From: Nocardia cyriacigeorgica
GTDB taxonomy: Bacteria; Actinomycetota; Actinomycetes; Mycobacteriales; Mycobacteriaceae
Length of the DNA: 64,000 bases
Reading direction: 5' to 3'
NCBI RefSeq assembly: GCF_010858045.1
Contig: NZ_JAAGVC010000015.1
Location: forward strand, 1-64,000
Shown here: in pieces, positions 26,560 through 35,177 of the stretch
Position numbering within the stretch: the stretch's first letter is position 1
How the letters are laid out: each line of letters opens with the position of its first letter
The notes under the pieces: model-generated
Told to the model about the DNA's origin: nothing
The model's input: only the letters and a program-made list of their open reading frames with translations
Databases searched by the model: none
Made by a program: the position numbers and the translations under genes

Positions 26560-26580
26560 GTTGAGTGAACCCGACTAATG
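26560..26580 (+). promoter_or_regulatory. HAIR-like (HspR) element before dnaJ2
   Basis: The sequence reads TTGAGT, 7 nt, ACTAAT. The HspR box HAIR is CTTGAGT-N7-ACTCAAG. The left half matches 6 of 7 positions and the right half 5 of 7 with the correct spacing. It lies about 100 nt before the dnaJ2 start in the 174-nt gap after hrcA. This would link dnaJ2 to HspR control; it needs a binding test. Confidence 0.4.
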
Positions 26581-26678
26581 CTGTGCGGTTGGAGCAGTAC
26601 GGGCCAGGGACGAGCCCAACAGCCTCCGGCGGTACGCAGTCGGAACTGTGGACAGCGATCAAGGACTAGAGAACTCAA

Positions 26679-27830
26679 GTGGCACGGGACTACTACGGAC
26701 TGCTCGGCGTCGCGAAGAACGCGACCGACCAGGAGCTCAAACGCGCATACCGCAAGCTGGCTCGCGAACTGCATCCCGACGTCAACCCCGACGAGGCGGC
26801 CCAGGCACGCTTCAAAGAGGTCTCGGCGGCCTACGAGGTGCTGACCGATCCGGAGAAGCGGCGCATCGTCGACATGGGCGGCGATCCGCTCGAGTCGGGC
26901 GGCGGCGGTGCCGGCTTCACCGGCGCCGGGTTCGGCGGCCTCGGCGATGTGTTCGAGGCCTTCTTCGGCGGCATGAGCGGTACGGGCGGTGCTCGTAAGC
27001 CGCGCGGGCGGGTGCAGCCCGGCGCCGATTCGCTGGTGCGCACCCGGCTCAGCCTCGCCGAATGCGCTGTCGGCGTCACCAAGCACCTGACCGTCGACAC
27101 CGCCATCCTCTGCGACAGCTGCCACGGTGCGGGCACCAACGGCAATTCCAAGCCGGTGCGCTGTGAGACCTGTGGCGGCGCCGGTGAAGTCCAGTCGGTG
27201 CAGCGTTCGTTCCTCGGCCAGGTGATGACCTCCCGGCCCTGCCCCACCTGCCGCGGCGCCGGTGAGACCATCCCCGATCCGTGCCACAAATGCGGCGGTG
27301 ACGGCCGGGTGCGCGCCCGCCGGGAGATCGCCGCGCCGATCCCGGCCGGCGTCGCGAACGGCATGCGGGTGCGGTTGGCGGCCCAGGGTGAGGTCGGTCC
27401 CGGTGGTGGTCATGCGGGCGATCTGTACGTCGAGGTCGTCGAGCAACCGCACGATGTGTTCGTCCGCGACGGTGACGATCTGCACTGCACGGTGCGGGTC
27501 CCGATGGTCGACGCGGCCCTCGGCACGACGGTCGTCATCGACACCATCCTCGACGGGCCCACCGAGCTCACCATCGCCCCGGGCACCCAGCCCGGCGAGG
27601 TGTCGGTACTGCGCGGGCACGGTATGCCGCGGCTGCGGTCGGGCGCGCGCGGTGACCTGCTCGCCCATCTCGACATCGTCATCCCGACCAAGCTGGACAG
27701 CAAGCAGACCGATCTGCTGCGCAAGTACAAGGGCATGCGCGACCGGGAGCGGGCCGAGGTGATGTCGGCGCAATCCGAGCACAACAGCGGCCTGTTCGCC
27801 CGGCTGCGCGCCTCCTTCAGCGGACGCTGA
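26679..27830 (+). CDS. dnaJ2: Chaperone DnaJ (second, HrcA-linked copy)
   Basis: 383 residues, GTG start at 26679. J domain at 1-70 with [11 protein letters not shown] (HPD present), a Gly/Phe-rich linker, and a zinc region with four C-x-x-C-x-G-x-G-type repeats ([32 protein letters not shown]). C-terminal substrate domains follow. It is a full type I DnaJ co-chaperone for DnaK. rsmE begins on the base after its stop, indicating one transcript. Confidence 0.96.
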   Translation: MARDYYGLLGVAKNATDQELKRAYRKLARELHPDVNPDEAAQARFKEVSAAYEVLTDPEKRRIVDMGGDPLESGGGGAGFTGAGFGGLGDVFEAFFGGMSGTGGARKPRGRVQPGADSLVRTRLSLAECAVGVTKHLTVDTAILCDSCHGAGTNGNSKPVRCETCGGAGEVQSVQRSFLGQVMTSRPCPTCRGAGETIPDPCHKCGGDGRVRARREIAAPIPAGVANGMRVRLAAQGEVGPGGGHAGDLYVEVVEQPHDVFVRDGDDLHCTVRVPMVDAALGTTVVIDTILDGPTELTIAPGTQPGEVSVLRGHGMPRLRSGARGDLLAHLDIVIPTKLDSKQTDLLRKYKGMRDRERAEVMSAQSEHNSGLFARLRASFSGR

Positions 27831-28580
27831 GTGGCCGCGACCGTCTTCTATCTCGACGAGATCCCCGCACCAGGGGGTATCGCCGTGCTCGACGGACCCG
27901 AGGGCAGGCATGCCGCCACGGTGCGCCGCATCCGGGTGGGTGAGCAGATCACCCTGTCCGACGGACGTGGTTTGCTCGCCGAATCCGAAGTCGTTGCCGC
28001 ACAGCGCGATCGACTCGAGCTCGCGGTCCGGTCCACCACGGTCGCGGCACCGGCGCGGCCGCCGGTCACCGTGGTGCAGGCGCTGCCGAAATCCGACCGG
28101 TCCGAATTGGCCGTCGAGCTGATGACCGAGGCCGGCGCGGACGTCATCGTGCCGTGGCAGGCCGCCCGCTGCGTCGCCAACTGGGAGGCCAAGGCGGACA
28201 AGGGCATCGGCAAATGGCGGGCCGCCGCCAAATCGGCGGCCCGGCAGTCCCGGCGGCCCTATATTCCCGAGGTCACCGGCCTGCACCGGACCGTCGATCT
28301 GCTGACGACGGTGCGCGCGGCCAAGGCGGACGGCGCCGTGGTGGCGGCTCTGCACGAGTCCGGCGAGTCCCGGTTCACCGCGCTACCGCTGAGCGACGCG
28401 CCCGCGATCATGTTGATCGTCGGGCCGGAAGGTGGACTCGACGATGCGGAGTTGTCGGCATTGGCCGAGGCCGGCGCCGAGGTGGTGCTGCTGGGGCCGA
28501 CTGTATTGCGGACCTCCACCGCAGCCGCTGTCGCCCTCGGAGCACTGGGGGCCTTGACGGCGCGGTGGAGTCGGTCATGA
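27831..28580 (+). CDS. rsmE: 16S rRNA (uracil-1498-N3)-methyltransferase RsmE
   Basis: 249 residues with GTG start directly abutting the dnaJ2 stop. N-terminal PUA-like part (H-A-A-T-V-R-R-I-R-V-G-E-Q-I) and a SPOUT knot with the signatures A-L-P-K-S-D-R, I-V-P-W-Q-A-A-R-C, and I-V-G-P-E-G-G-L plus L-G-P-T-V-L-R-T-S-T-A. It methylates U1498 of 16S rRNA in the assembled 30S subunit. The coupling to dnaJ2 and hrcA is conserved in actinobacteria. Confidence 0.96.
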   Translation: MAATVFYLDEIPAPGGIAVLDGPEGRHAATVRRIRVGEQITLSDGRGLLAESEVVAAQRDRLELAVRSTTVAAPARPPVTVVQALPKSDRSELAVELMTEAGADVIVPWQAARCVANWEAKADKGIGKWRAAAKSAARQSRRPYIPEVTGLHRTVDLLTTVRAAKADGAVVAALHESGESRFTALPLSDAPAIMLIVGPEGGLDDAELSALAEAGAEVVLLGPTVLRTSTAAAVALGALGALTARWSRS

Positions 28581-28607
28581 CCGGCCGCCCACGCGGCTAC
28601 GTCCCGA

Positions 28608-29036
28608 TCACTCGGCGACGACCGACGTGTTCTGGTTCGCGGTGAGCATCCAGCGCCCGTCCTCCTTGCTCATCACGTACATCGGGCTGCCCTCGCTATC
28701 GAGTTCGCCATCGAGGGTGAAGTAGCGCTGCCGGATCTTGACCGCCGCCACATCCGGTCGGATGAACATGATGTGCTCCACCTCGTAGCTCGCGGAGCCG
28801 TGCGCGGTGGAGCCGGGCAGCACTTGCGCGGTGAACTCGGCGATCGCCGCGCGCCCGAACAGGCGCTTGCCGTGGCCGGTGGTCCAGATGGCGTCCTCGC
28901 GGAACAGGCCGACGAATTCGTCGACGAGTTCGTTCGCCTGTGCGTGGGCGACGGTGTCGACCACGGCGCGGATCGCGGCGAGTTCGGTGTCGGTATCGGC
29001 AGGGCGGTAGTGGGTCTGCGTTGTCTCGATGCTCAT
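28608..29036 (-). CDS. SnoaL/SgcJ-like (NTF2-fold) protein
   Basis: 142 residues from the ATG at 29036. It is a single NTF2-fold domain of the SgcJ/EcaC/DUF4440 type (I-R-A-V-V-D-T-V-A-H-A-Q, F-R-E-D-A-I-W-T-T, and a final strand with W-M-L-T-A-N-Q-N-T). Family members range from polyketide cyclases to proteins of unknown function. Catalytic identity cannot be read here. The gene is leaderless: a MerR-type promoter (29044-29074) has its -10 exactly 7 nt before the ATG, so expression probably responds to a MerR-family sensor encoded elsewhere. Confidence 0.82.
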   Translation of the reverse strand: MSIETTQTHYRPADTDTELAAIRAVVDTVAHAQANELVDEFVGLFREDAIWTTGHGKRLFGRAAIAEFTAQVLPGSTAHGSASYEVEHIMFIRPDVAAVKIRQRYFTLDGELDSEGSPMYVMSKEDGRWMLTANQNTSVVAE

Positions 29037-29043
29037 GCCGATG

Positions 29044-29074
29044 AGCCTGCGACCTCGAGCAAGGTCGAGGTCAA
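29044..29074 (-). promoter_or_regulatory. MerR-type leaderless promoter with internal dyad
   Basis: On the minus strand: -35 TTGACC (29074-29069), a 19-nt spacer, -10 CAGGCT (29049-29044), then 7 nt and the ATG at 29036. GACCTCGA and TCGAGGTC form a perfect 8-bp inverted repeat with 6-nt centre (29051-29072) within the spacer and -35. A 19-nt spacer bearing a dyad is the hallmark of promoters activated by DNA distortion through MerR/SoxR-family proteins. Confidence 0.7.
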
Positions 29075-29234
29075 TACCGTTGTGGGCCGAGTCACAGCCG
29101 ACATCGGACACTTCCCCCATCCGGCCCGGATCGGAACTATGAGAGCGGTCACAATTGACCCCCGGATCCAGGGAATTTCCCCCTTGTGAGCGGAAAATAC
29201 TGGCAGGACGGTCGGAACGTAGGTTCTGACATGG

Positions 29235-29247
29235 CACAATGAAGCCC
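29235..29247 (+). promoter_or_regulatory. -10 element of the leaderless cysteine leader transcript
   Basis: CACAAT (29235-29240) is followed by exactly 7 nt and the ATG of the leader ORF, the spacing of leaderless mRNAs in Mycobacteriales. No clear -35 is visible. Confidence 0.6.
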
Positions 29248-29340
29248 ATGCGCGAAATCGGAGTACGACTGGTGGCACGTCGCCACGTCGACTTCAAGCG
29301 CGTCTGCAGCGCCTGTTGTCTGCCCGGTTCTTCCCGGTAG
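29248..29340 (+). CDS. Cysteine-rich leader peptide upstream of sulfite reductase (Ms4527A-like)
   Basis: A 30-residue ORF, too short for most gene finders. It has basic residues and R-R-H-V-D-F-K-R-V in the middle, then C-S-A-C-C (Cys codons at 29305, 29314 and 29317) shortly before the stop. It starts right at the predicted transcription start (leaderless) and lies 153 nt before the sulfite reductase gene. In Mycobacterium smegmatis a leaderless polycysteine ORF in the same place was described as a cysteine-responsive attenuator, where stalling at Cys codons under cysteine shortage opens the downstream operon. Start, Cys cluster and location all match. Function is inferred by that homology. 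Confidence 0.8.
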   Translation: MREIGVRLVARRHVDFKRVCSACCLPGSSR

Positions 29341-29426
29341 CTCAGCTGCGCCCGTTCCCGGACCCCCGGCCATCCCCATTCTCCCGGCCATTCCGATATC
29401 GAGGACTTCGGCCCGCTGACACCGCG

Positions 29427-29452
29427 GGCGTGAGCACAGCCCATCTCACGCC
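29427..29452 (+). promoter_or_regulatory. Candidate attenuator hairpin between leader peptide and sulfite reductase
   Basis: GGCGTGAG (29427-29434) and CTCACGCC (29445-29452) form a perfect 8-bp stem with a 10-nt loop, 87 nt after the leader stop and 28 nt before the AGGAG site of the next gene. It could be the structure that ribosome stalling on the leader ORF controls. No T-tract follows. Confidence 0.45.
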
Positions 29453-29493
29453 TTCAGCACGGACGTACGACACACCCAGCAGGAGCAGCCCCC

Positions 29494-31275
29494 ATGACGT
29501 CGAGCACCGACGCCGGCCCCGCCGATCAGCCCGAAACCGCCACGCCCGCTCGTGAGCGCCGGGTCCGCCCGGATCGCCCGCGCGCCGACGCGGCGGCCGC
29601 CCCGCGCGCCCGCACCGGTAAGCCGGTGAAGCGGCGCGCCGAGGGTCAGTGGGCGCTCGGGTACCGCGAGCCGCTGAACCCCAACGAACAGTCCAAGAAG
29701 GACGACAACCCGCTCAATGTGCGGGCACGTATCGAGAACATCTACTCCAAGACCGGCTTCGACGGCATCGACAAGGGTGATCTGCGCGGCCGGTTCCGCT
29801 GGTGGGGCCTCTACACCCAGCGCGAGCAGGGCTACGACGGCACCTACACCGGTGACGAGAACATCGACCTGCTCGAGGCCAAGTACTTCATGATGCGGGT
29901 GCGCTGCGACGGCGGCGCGCTCAATGCCGCGCAGGTGCGCACCATCGGTGAGATCTCCACCGAGTTCGCCCGCGACACCGCCGATCTCTCCGACCGCGAG
30001 AACGTCCAGTACCACTGGATCGAGGTGGAGAACGTCCCGGAGATCTGGCGGCGGCTCGAGCAGGTGGGCCTGCACACCACCGAGGCCTGTGGCGACTGCC
30101 CGCGCGTGATCCTCGGCTCGCCGTTGGCGGGTGAATCGTTGGACGAGATCATCGACCCGACACCGGCGATCGAGGAGATCGTGCGCCGCTACATCGGGAA
30201 GAAGGAGTACTCCAACCTTCCGCGCAAGTTCAAGACTGCGATCTCCGGCCAGCAGGACGTGGTGCACGAGATCAACGACGTCGCCTTCGTCGGCGTCGAA
30301 CATCCCGAGCACGGGCCCGGCCTGGATCTGTGGGTCGGCGGCGGTCTGTCGACCAACCCGATGCTGGCCCAGCGCGTCGGCGCGTGGGTCCCGCTGGACG
30401 AGGTGCCCGAGGTGTGGGAGGCGGTCGTCGCGGTGTTCCGCGATTACGGCTACCGCCGCCTGCGCACCAAGGCCCGGCTGAAGTTCCTGATCAAGGACTG
30501 GGGCATCGAGAAATTCCGTCAGGTGCTCGAGGACGAATACCTGAAGCGCAAGCTGATCGACGGACCTGCGCCCGCCCAGCCGGACAAGCCCATCGATCAT
30601 GTGGGCGTACAGCGGCTGCGTAACGGACTCAATGCCGTCGGCTTCTCCCCCATCGCCGGTCGCGTGTCCGGCACGATCCTCACCAAGGTGGCCGAGGCCG
30701 CCGAGCGCATCGGCTCCGACCGTATCCGCTTCACCCCGTACCAGAAGCTGATCATCCTCGACGTCGCCGACGACAAGGTCGAGGAACTGATCGCCGAGCT
30801 GGAACCGCTCGGGCTGCAGGCGCGTCCGTCGATCTGGCGCAAGAACCTGCTGGCGTGCAGCGGCATCGAGTTCTGCAAGCTGTCGTTCGTCGAGACCCGT
30901 AAGCGCTCCCAGGTGCTCGCTCCCGAGCTGGAGCAGCGGATGGCCGACATCAACGCCGAACTCGACGTGCCGATCACCATCAACATCAACGGCTGCCCCA
31001 ACTCCTGCGGCCGGTCCCAGATCGCCGATATCGGCTTCAAGGGCCAGCTGGTCGACGACGGCGAGGGGAATCAGGTCGAGGGCTACCAGGTTCATCTGGG
31101 TGGCAGCCTCGGGCTCGACAGCGGTTTCGGCCGGAAACTGCGCCAGCACAAGGTGACCAGCGCCGAACTCGGCGACTACATCGAGCGTGTGGTGCGCAAT
31201 TTCGTCAAGAACCGCGACGCGGGCGAGCGTTTCGCACAGTGGGCCGTGCGCGCCGACGAGGCCGACCTGCGATGA
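29494..31275 (+). CDS. sirA: Ferredoxin-dependent assimilatory sulfite reductase (NirA/SirA family)
   Basis: 593 residues, ATG at 29494 with AGGAG 8 nt upstream. The first ~45 residues are a disordered Pro/Arg tail. Then come duplicated nitrite/sulfite reductase domains (G-D-L-R-G-R-F-R-W-W-G and R-V-R-C-D-G-G first half; G-R-V-S-G-T second half). The siroheme/4Fe-4S ligands are C-S-G-I-E-F-C-K-L and N-G-C-P-N-S-C-G-R-S-Q. It reduces sulfite to sulfide with six electrons from ferredoxin. The gene is first behind the cysteine leader and followed by cysH, matching Rv2391-Rv2392 (annotated nirA in M. tuberculosis but acting on sulfite). Confidence 0.95.
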   Translation: MTSSTDAGPADQPETATPARERRVRPDRPRADAAAAPRARTGKPVKRRAEGQWALGYREPLNPNEQSKKDDNPLNVRARIENIYSKTGFDGIDKGDLRGRFRWWGLYTQREQGYDGTYTGDENIDLLEAKYFMMRVRCDGGALNAAQVRTIGEISTEFARDTADLSDRENVQYHWIEVENVPEIWRRLEQVGLHTTEACGDCPRVILGSPLAGESLDEIIDPTPAIEEIVRRYIGKKEYSNLPRKFKTAISGQQDVVHEINDVAFVGVEHPEHGPGLDLWVGGGLSTNPMLAQRVGAWVPLDEVPEVWEAVVAVFRDYGYRRLRTKARLKFLIKDWGIEKFRQVLEDEYLKRKLIDGPAPAQPDKPIDHVGVQRLRNGLNAVGFSPIAGRVSGTILTKVAEAAERIGSDRIRFTPYQKLIILDVADDKVEELIAELEPLGLQARPSIWRKNLLACSGIEFCKLSFVETRKRSQVLAPELEQRMADINAELDVPITININGCPNSCGRSQIADIGFKGQLVDDGEGNQVEGYQVHLGGSLGLDSGFGRKLRQHKVTSAELGDYIERVVRNFVKNRDAGERFAQWAVRADEADLR

Positions 31276-31306
31276 GCACGCCTGATCAGGTGACGGGAGA
31301 TCAACA

Positions 31307-32026
31307 GTGACAACACAACTCGCGAACAAGCTGTCCGAGGACGAGCTGCGCGCCATCGCCGAACGCGGTGCCGCCGAGCTCGGCCAGGACGCTTCGGCGC
31401 TCGACCTGCTGCGCTGGACCGAGGAGACCTTCGGCACCGGCTACATCGTGGCCTCGAACATGCAGGACGGTGTGCTGGTCCATCTGGCCGCGCAGGTGCG
31501 TTCCGGCGTGGACGTGCTGTTCCTCGACACCGGGTACCACTTCGCCGAGACCATCGGCACCCGTGACGCGGTGGAGGCGGTGTACGGGGTGAACGTGATC
31601 AACGTGCGCCCCGAGCATTCGGTCACCGAACAGGATCAGCTGCTCGGCAAGGACCTGTTCGCGCGCGACCCGGGCGAATGCTGCCGGTTGCGCAAGGTGG
31701 TGCCGCTGAAGAAGTCGCTGGCCGGCTACAACGCCTGGGTGACCGGCATCCGCCGGGTGGAGGCGCCGACCAGGGCCAACGCCCCGCTCATCTCCTTCGA
31801 CGAGGCGTTCGGCCTGGTGAAGATCAACCCGATCGCGCCGTGGTCCGACGACGAGATGCAGGACTACATCGAAAAGCACTCGATCCTCGTCAATCCTCTG
31901 GTGGAAGAGGGATATCCGTCCATCGGCTGCGCTCCGTGCACGCGGAAGCCGGAGCCGGGATCCGATCCGCGAAGCGGCCGTTGGGCCGGCCTCGCCAAGA
32001 CCGAATGCGGGTTGCACAGCTCATGA
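31307..32026 (+). CDS. cysH: Adenylylsulfate (APS) reductase CysH
   Basis: 239 residues, GTG start. PAPS/APS reductase fold with the D-T-G-Y-H-F-A-E-T loop and the C-terminal E-C-G-L-H motif carrying the catalytic Cys. Two Cys pairs, E-C-C-R-L-R-K and G-C-A-P-C-T-R, bind a 4Fe-4S cluster, which marks the APS-using rather than the PAPS-using type. It converts APS to sulfite with thioredoxin as donor. Its TGA overlaps the cysD ATG (ATGA), so the two are translationally coupled. Confidence 0.96.
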   Translation: MTTQLANKLSEDELRAIAERGAAELGQDASALDLLRWTEETFGTGYIVASNMQDGVLVHLAAQVRSGVDVLFLDTGYHFAETIGTRDAVEAVYGVNVINVRPEHSVTEQDQLLGKDLFARDPGECCRLRKVVPLKKSLAGYNAWVTGIRRVEAPTRANAPLISFDEAFGLVKINPIAPWSDDEMQDYIEKHSILVNPLVEEGYPSIGCAPCTRKPEPGSDPRSGRWAGLAKTECGLHSS

Positions 32027-32952
32027 CCGAAACAATCAGCGAACGTTCCCTCGGCCTCACCGATTTCGACACCCTCGCGGCGCTGGAATCGGAATCCATC
32101 CATATCTTCCGCGAGGTGGCGGGCGAATTCGAGCGTCCGGTCATCCTGTTCTCCGGCGGTAAGGACTCCACGGTCCTGCTGCATCTGGCGCTCAAGGCCT
32201 TCTGGCCCGCGCCGCTGCCGTTCGCGCTGCTGCACGTGGACACCGGGCACAATCTGCCCGAGGTGCTGGAGTTCCGCGACAAGGTGGTCGAGCGCTACGG
32301 CCTGCGCCTGCATGTGGCGAAGGTGGAGGACTACCTGGCCGACGGCAGGCTCACCGAGCGTCCCGACGGCATCCGCAACCCGCTGCAGACCGTTCCGCTG
32401 CTGGACGCGATCAGCGAGAACCGTTTCGACGCCGTCTTCGGCGGCGGCCGCCGCGACGAGGAACGCTCGCGCGCCAAGGAGCGGATCTTCTCGCTGCGCA
32501 ATGCCTTCGGCCAGTGGGACCCGAAGCGGCAGCGCCCGGAACTGTGGAACCTCTACAACGGCCGCCACGCACCGGGTGAGCACGTGCGGGTGTTCCCGCT
32601 GAGCAACTGGACCGAGCTCGACATCTGGCGCTACATCGCCCGCGAGAACGTCGACCTGGCCAGCATCTACTACGCCCACGAGCGCCCGGTCTACCAGCGC
32701 GACGGCATGTGGATGACGCCGGGCGTGTGGGGCGGCCCGGCCGAGGGTGAGGTGCTCGAGACCCGCTCGGTGCGCTACCGCACCGTCGGCGACGGCTCCA
32801 CCACCGGCGCCATCCTGTCCGACGCCGCCGACAACGAGGCGATCCTCGCCGAGGTCGCCGCATCACGACTCACCGAACGTGGGGCTACTCGCGGTGACGA
32901 CCGCGTCTCCGAGGCCGCCATGGAAGACCGCAAGCGAGAGGGATATTTCTGA
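32023..32952 (+). CDS. cysD: Sulfate adenylyltransferase small subunit CysD
   Basis: 309 residues from the ATG overlapping the cysH stop. PP-loop ATP pyrophosphatase motif L-F-S-G-G-K-D-S near residue 45, H-V-D-T-G-H-N, and G-G-G-R-R-D-E-E-R-S-R-A-K. The C-terminus ends K-R-E-G-Y-F as is typical for CysD. It adenylates sulfate to APS, driven by GTP hydrolysis in CysN, whose gene starts 1 nt after the stop. The product feeds CysH. Confidence 0.97.
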   Translation: MTETISERSLGLTDFDTLAALESESIHIFREVAGEFERPVILFSGGKDSTVLLHLALKAFWPAPLPFALLHVDTGHNLPEVLEFRDKVVERYGLRLHVAKVEDYLADGRLTERPDGIRNPLQTVPLLDAISENRFDAVFGGGRRDEERSRAKERIFSLRNAFGQWDPKRQRPELWNLYNGRHAPGEHVRVFPLSNWTELDIWRYIARENVDLASIYYAHERPVYQRDGMWMTPGVWGGPAEGEVLETRSVRYRTVGDGSTTGAILSDAADNEAILAEVAASRLTERGATRGDDRVSEAAMEDRKREGYF

Positions 32953-32953
32953 C

Positions 32954-34249
32954 ATGTCCGACCTATTGAGGCTCGCCACCGCCGGTTCTGTCGACGACGG
33001 TAAGTCCACCCTGGTCGGACGTCTGCTCTACGACACCAAATCCGTGCTGGCCGACCAGATCGACGCCGTCACTCGCGCGTCGGTGGACAAGGGTCTGTCA
33101 ACGCCGGACCTCTCGCTGCTGGTGGACGGTCTGCGCGCCGAGCGCGAACAGGGCATCACCATCGACGTCGCCTACCGGTACTTCGCGACGCCGAAGCGTT
33201 CGTTCGTGCTGGCCGACACCCCCGGCCACGTGCAGTACACCCGCAACACCGTGTCCGGTGCGTCGACCGCGCAGCTGGTGATCCTGCTGGTGGACGCGCG
33301 TAAGGGCGTCATCGAGCAGACCCGCCGCCACGCCGCGGTGCTCGCGCTGCTCGGTGTGCCGAAGCTGGTGCTCGCGGTGAACAAGATCGACCTGGTCGAC
33401 GACGCGGCAACGGTCTTCGCCGAGATCTCCGCCGAGTTCAACAAGCTCACCAGCACGCTCGGCTGGTCGAGCGAGGACGTGCAGGAGATCCCGGTCTCGG
33501 CGTTGCACGGCGACAATATCGCCACTCGGTCGGACAACACCCCGTACTACGACGGGCCCTCGCTGATCGAGCACCTGGAATCGGTGCCGGTCGACGCCGA
33601 CAGCTCGGGCACGCATTCGCTGGGCCTGCGGTTCCCGGTGCAGTACGTCATCCGGCCGCGCACCGCCGAGTACCCCGATTACCGCGGCTACGCGGGCCAG
33701 ATCGCGGCCGGTTCGGTCGCGCCCGGCGACGAGGTGGTGGTGCTGCCCTCCGGCATCCGCACCAGCGTCGAACGCATCGACACCCCCGACGGTGAACTGG
33801 CCGTCGCGCAGCCCGGTCGCAGCGTCACGCTGATCCTGGCCGACGAGGTGGATATCTCGCGCGGCGATCTCATCGCCTCCCCCGCCGACGCGCCGGAGCC
33901 GATCGATACCTTCGACGCCACCGTCTGCTGGCTGGGTGACAAGCCGCTGCGCCCCGGCGCCCGGCTGCTGCTCAAGCACGGCACCAAAACCACCCAGGCG
34001 ATCGTCGGTGAGCTGATCGAACGCTTCGACGAGCAGCGGCTGTCGGCTGCGCCGAGCCCGGAATCGCTGGAGCTCAACGACATCGGGCGCATTTCCGTGC
34101 GGGTCGCCGAGCCGATCGCGGCCGACGACTACCGGGTCAACCGGCACACCGGCAGCTTCCTGCTGATCGATCCGGCCGGCGGCAACACCCTGGCCGCGGG
34201 GCTGGTGGGCGACGCGCTCACCGCGGTCGAGGTCGGAACCGGGGCCTGA
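32954..34249 (+). CDS. cysN: Sulfate adenylyltransferase large subunit CysN (GTPase), no CysC domain
   Basis: 431 residues from the ATG at 32954. EF-Tu-like GTPase: G-S-V-D-D-G-K-S-T (G1), R-A-E-R-E-Q-G-I-T-I-D-V-A-Y-R-Y (G2), D-T-P-G-H (G3), N-K-I-D (G4), then two beta-barrel domains. The length stops at the CysN part. The CysC APS-kinase extension found in the M. tuberculosis CysNC fusion is missing, which fits a pathway going straight from APS to sulfite through the iron-sulfur CysH. The chelatase gene starts 2 nt downstream. Confidence 0.97.
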   Translation: MSDLLRLATAGSVDDGKSTLVGRLLYDTKSVLADQIDAVTRASVDKGLSTPDLSLLVDGLRAEREQGITIDVAYRYFATPKRSFVLADTPGHVQYTRNTVSGASTAQLVILLVDARKGVIEQTRRHAAVLALLGVPKLVLAVNKIDLVDDAATVFAEISAEFNKLTSTLGWSSEDVQEIPVSALHGDNIATRSDNTPYYDGPSLIEHLESVPVDADSSGTHSLGLRFPVQYVIRPRTAEYPDYRGYAGQIAAGSVAPGDEVVVLPSGIRTSVERIDTPDGELAVAQPGRSVTLILADEVDISRGDLIASPADAPEPIDTFDATVCWLGDKPLRPGARLLLKHGTKTTQAIVGELIERFDEQRLSAAPSPESLELNDIGRISVRVAEPIAADDYRVNRHTGSFLLIDPAGGNTLAAGLVGDALTAVEVGTGA

Positions 34250-34251
34250 CG

Positions 34252-35109
34252 ATGGCTGCGGCTACCCACGCGAGGATCGGGCACGGTGCGGGCTTCCGAG
34301 CGCCCGCACTGATCGCGGTCGCGCACGGTAGCCGCGACCCGCGCTCGGCCGCCACCATGACGGCGGTCACCGAGCAGATCGCGGCAGCCCGCCCGGATCT
34401 GGATGTGCGACTTGCCTTTCTGGATCTCAACGCACCGTCGGTGGATCAGGTGATCGATGCCGTGGCGGCGCAGGGACATACGCGCGCGATCATCGTGCCG
34501 TTGTTGCTCGGCAACGCCTTTCACGCCCGGGTGGATCTGCCCGGGTTGCTCGCGGTCGCGGCCGCACGGCATCCGCGGCTCGAGCTGATCCAGGCCGACG
34601 TCCTCGGAGCCGACGCACGGCTCGTCTCGGCCTTGCGGGACCGGGTCATCGCCGCGGATCACGCGGTTGTCGGCGCAGCTCGGACCAGCGCTGTGGCCAT
34701 GCGCGGCCCGCGCGGCAGTGGCGAGGGCACCAGTCACGCCGGCGCCCTGCCCGATTCCCGGCTCGGCATCGCCGTCGCCGCCGTGGGTTCGTCCTCGGCC
34801 GCGGCGAATGTCCGAACCGCCGAGGTCGCTCGATCGCTGGCGGCGATGACCGGCTGGTCGACCGAGATCTGCTTCGCCACCACCGGGCCCTCGGTCACCG
34901 AGGCGGCGGCCCGGTTGCGTGCACGCGGCGCGGAACGCCTACTTGTGGCTCCGTGGTTCCTCGCACCGGGCCTGCTCACCGATCGACTGATGAAGCAGGC
35001 GCCCGACCTTGTGCACGCGCAGGTCCTCGGACCACATTCGGCGCTGATCGACATCGTGCTCGACCGCTACCACGCGGCGGCCGATGCGTCCGTTCTGCGC
35101 ACAGCCTGA
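34252..35109 (+). CDS. Sirohydrochlorin ferrochelatase, tandem CbiX domains
   Basis: 285 residues made of two CbiX-like halves. The first has A-V-A-H-G-S-R-D-P (active-site His) and V-P-L-L-L-G-N-A-F-H. The second has L-G-I-A-V-A-A-V-G-S-S without an equivalent His-Gly-Ser, then V-A-P-W-F-L-A-P-G-L-L. Such proteins insert iron into sirohydrochlorin to make siroheme, the cofactor of the sulfite reductase encoded first in this operon. It corresponds to che1 (Rv2393) next to cysH in M. tuberculosis. It is the last gene of the operon. Confidence 0.9.
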   Translation: MAAATHARIGHGAGFRAPALIAVAHGSRDPRSAATMTAVTEQIAAARPDLDVRLAFLDLNAPSVDQVIDAVAAQGHTRAIIVPLLLGNAFHARVDLPGLLAVAAARHPRLELIQADVLGADARLVSALRDRVIAADHAVVGAARTSAVAMRGPRGSGEGTSHAGALPDSRLGIAVAAVGSSSAAANVRTAEVARSLAAMTGWSTEICFATTGPSVTEAAARLRARGAERLLVAPWFLAPGLLTDRLMKQAPDLVHAQVLGPHSALIDIVLDRYHAAADASVLRTA

Positions 35110-35177
35110 ACCGCCCGGCAGTTCGTGCGGCAGAACGGCTCTTCGGTGGTGGCACGGATAGCCGCCTCGAGTAGCTC

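Noticed and set aside
25245..28355. 1036-residue open frame on the minus strand across hrcA, dnaJ2 and rsmE
   Set aside because: Shadow frame caused by GC-rich third codon positions. The plus strand carries three clear gene families with ribosome sites.
29037..29493. SAM-type riboswitch before the sulfur operon
   Set aside because: No conserved riboswitch core was recognised; the leader ORF with Cys codons accounts for the conserved sequence.
32954..34249. CysNC fusion
   Set aside because: The protein ends after the CysN barrel domains; no APS kinase P-loop follows.
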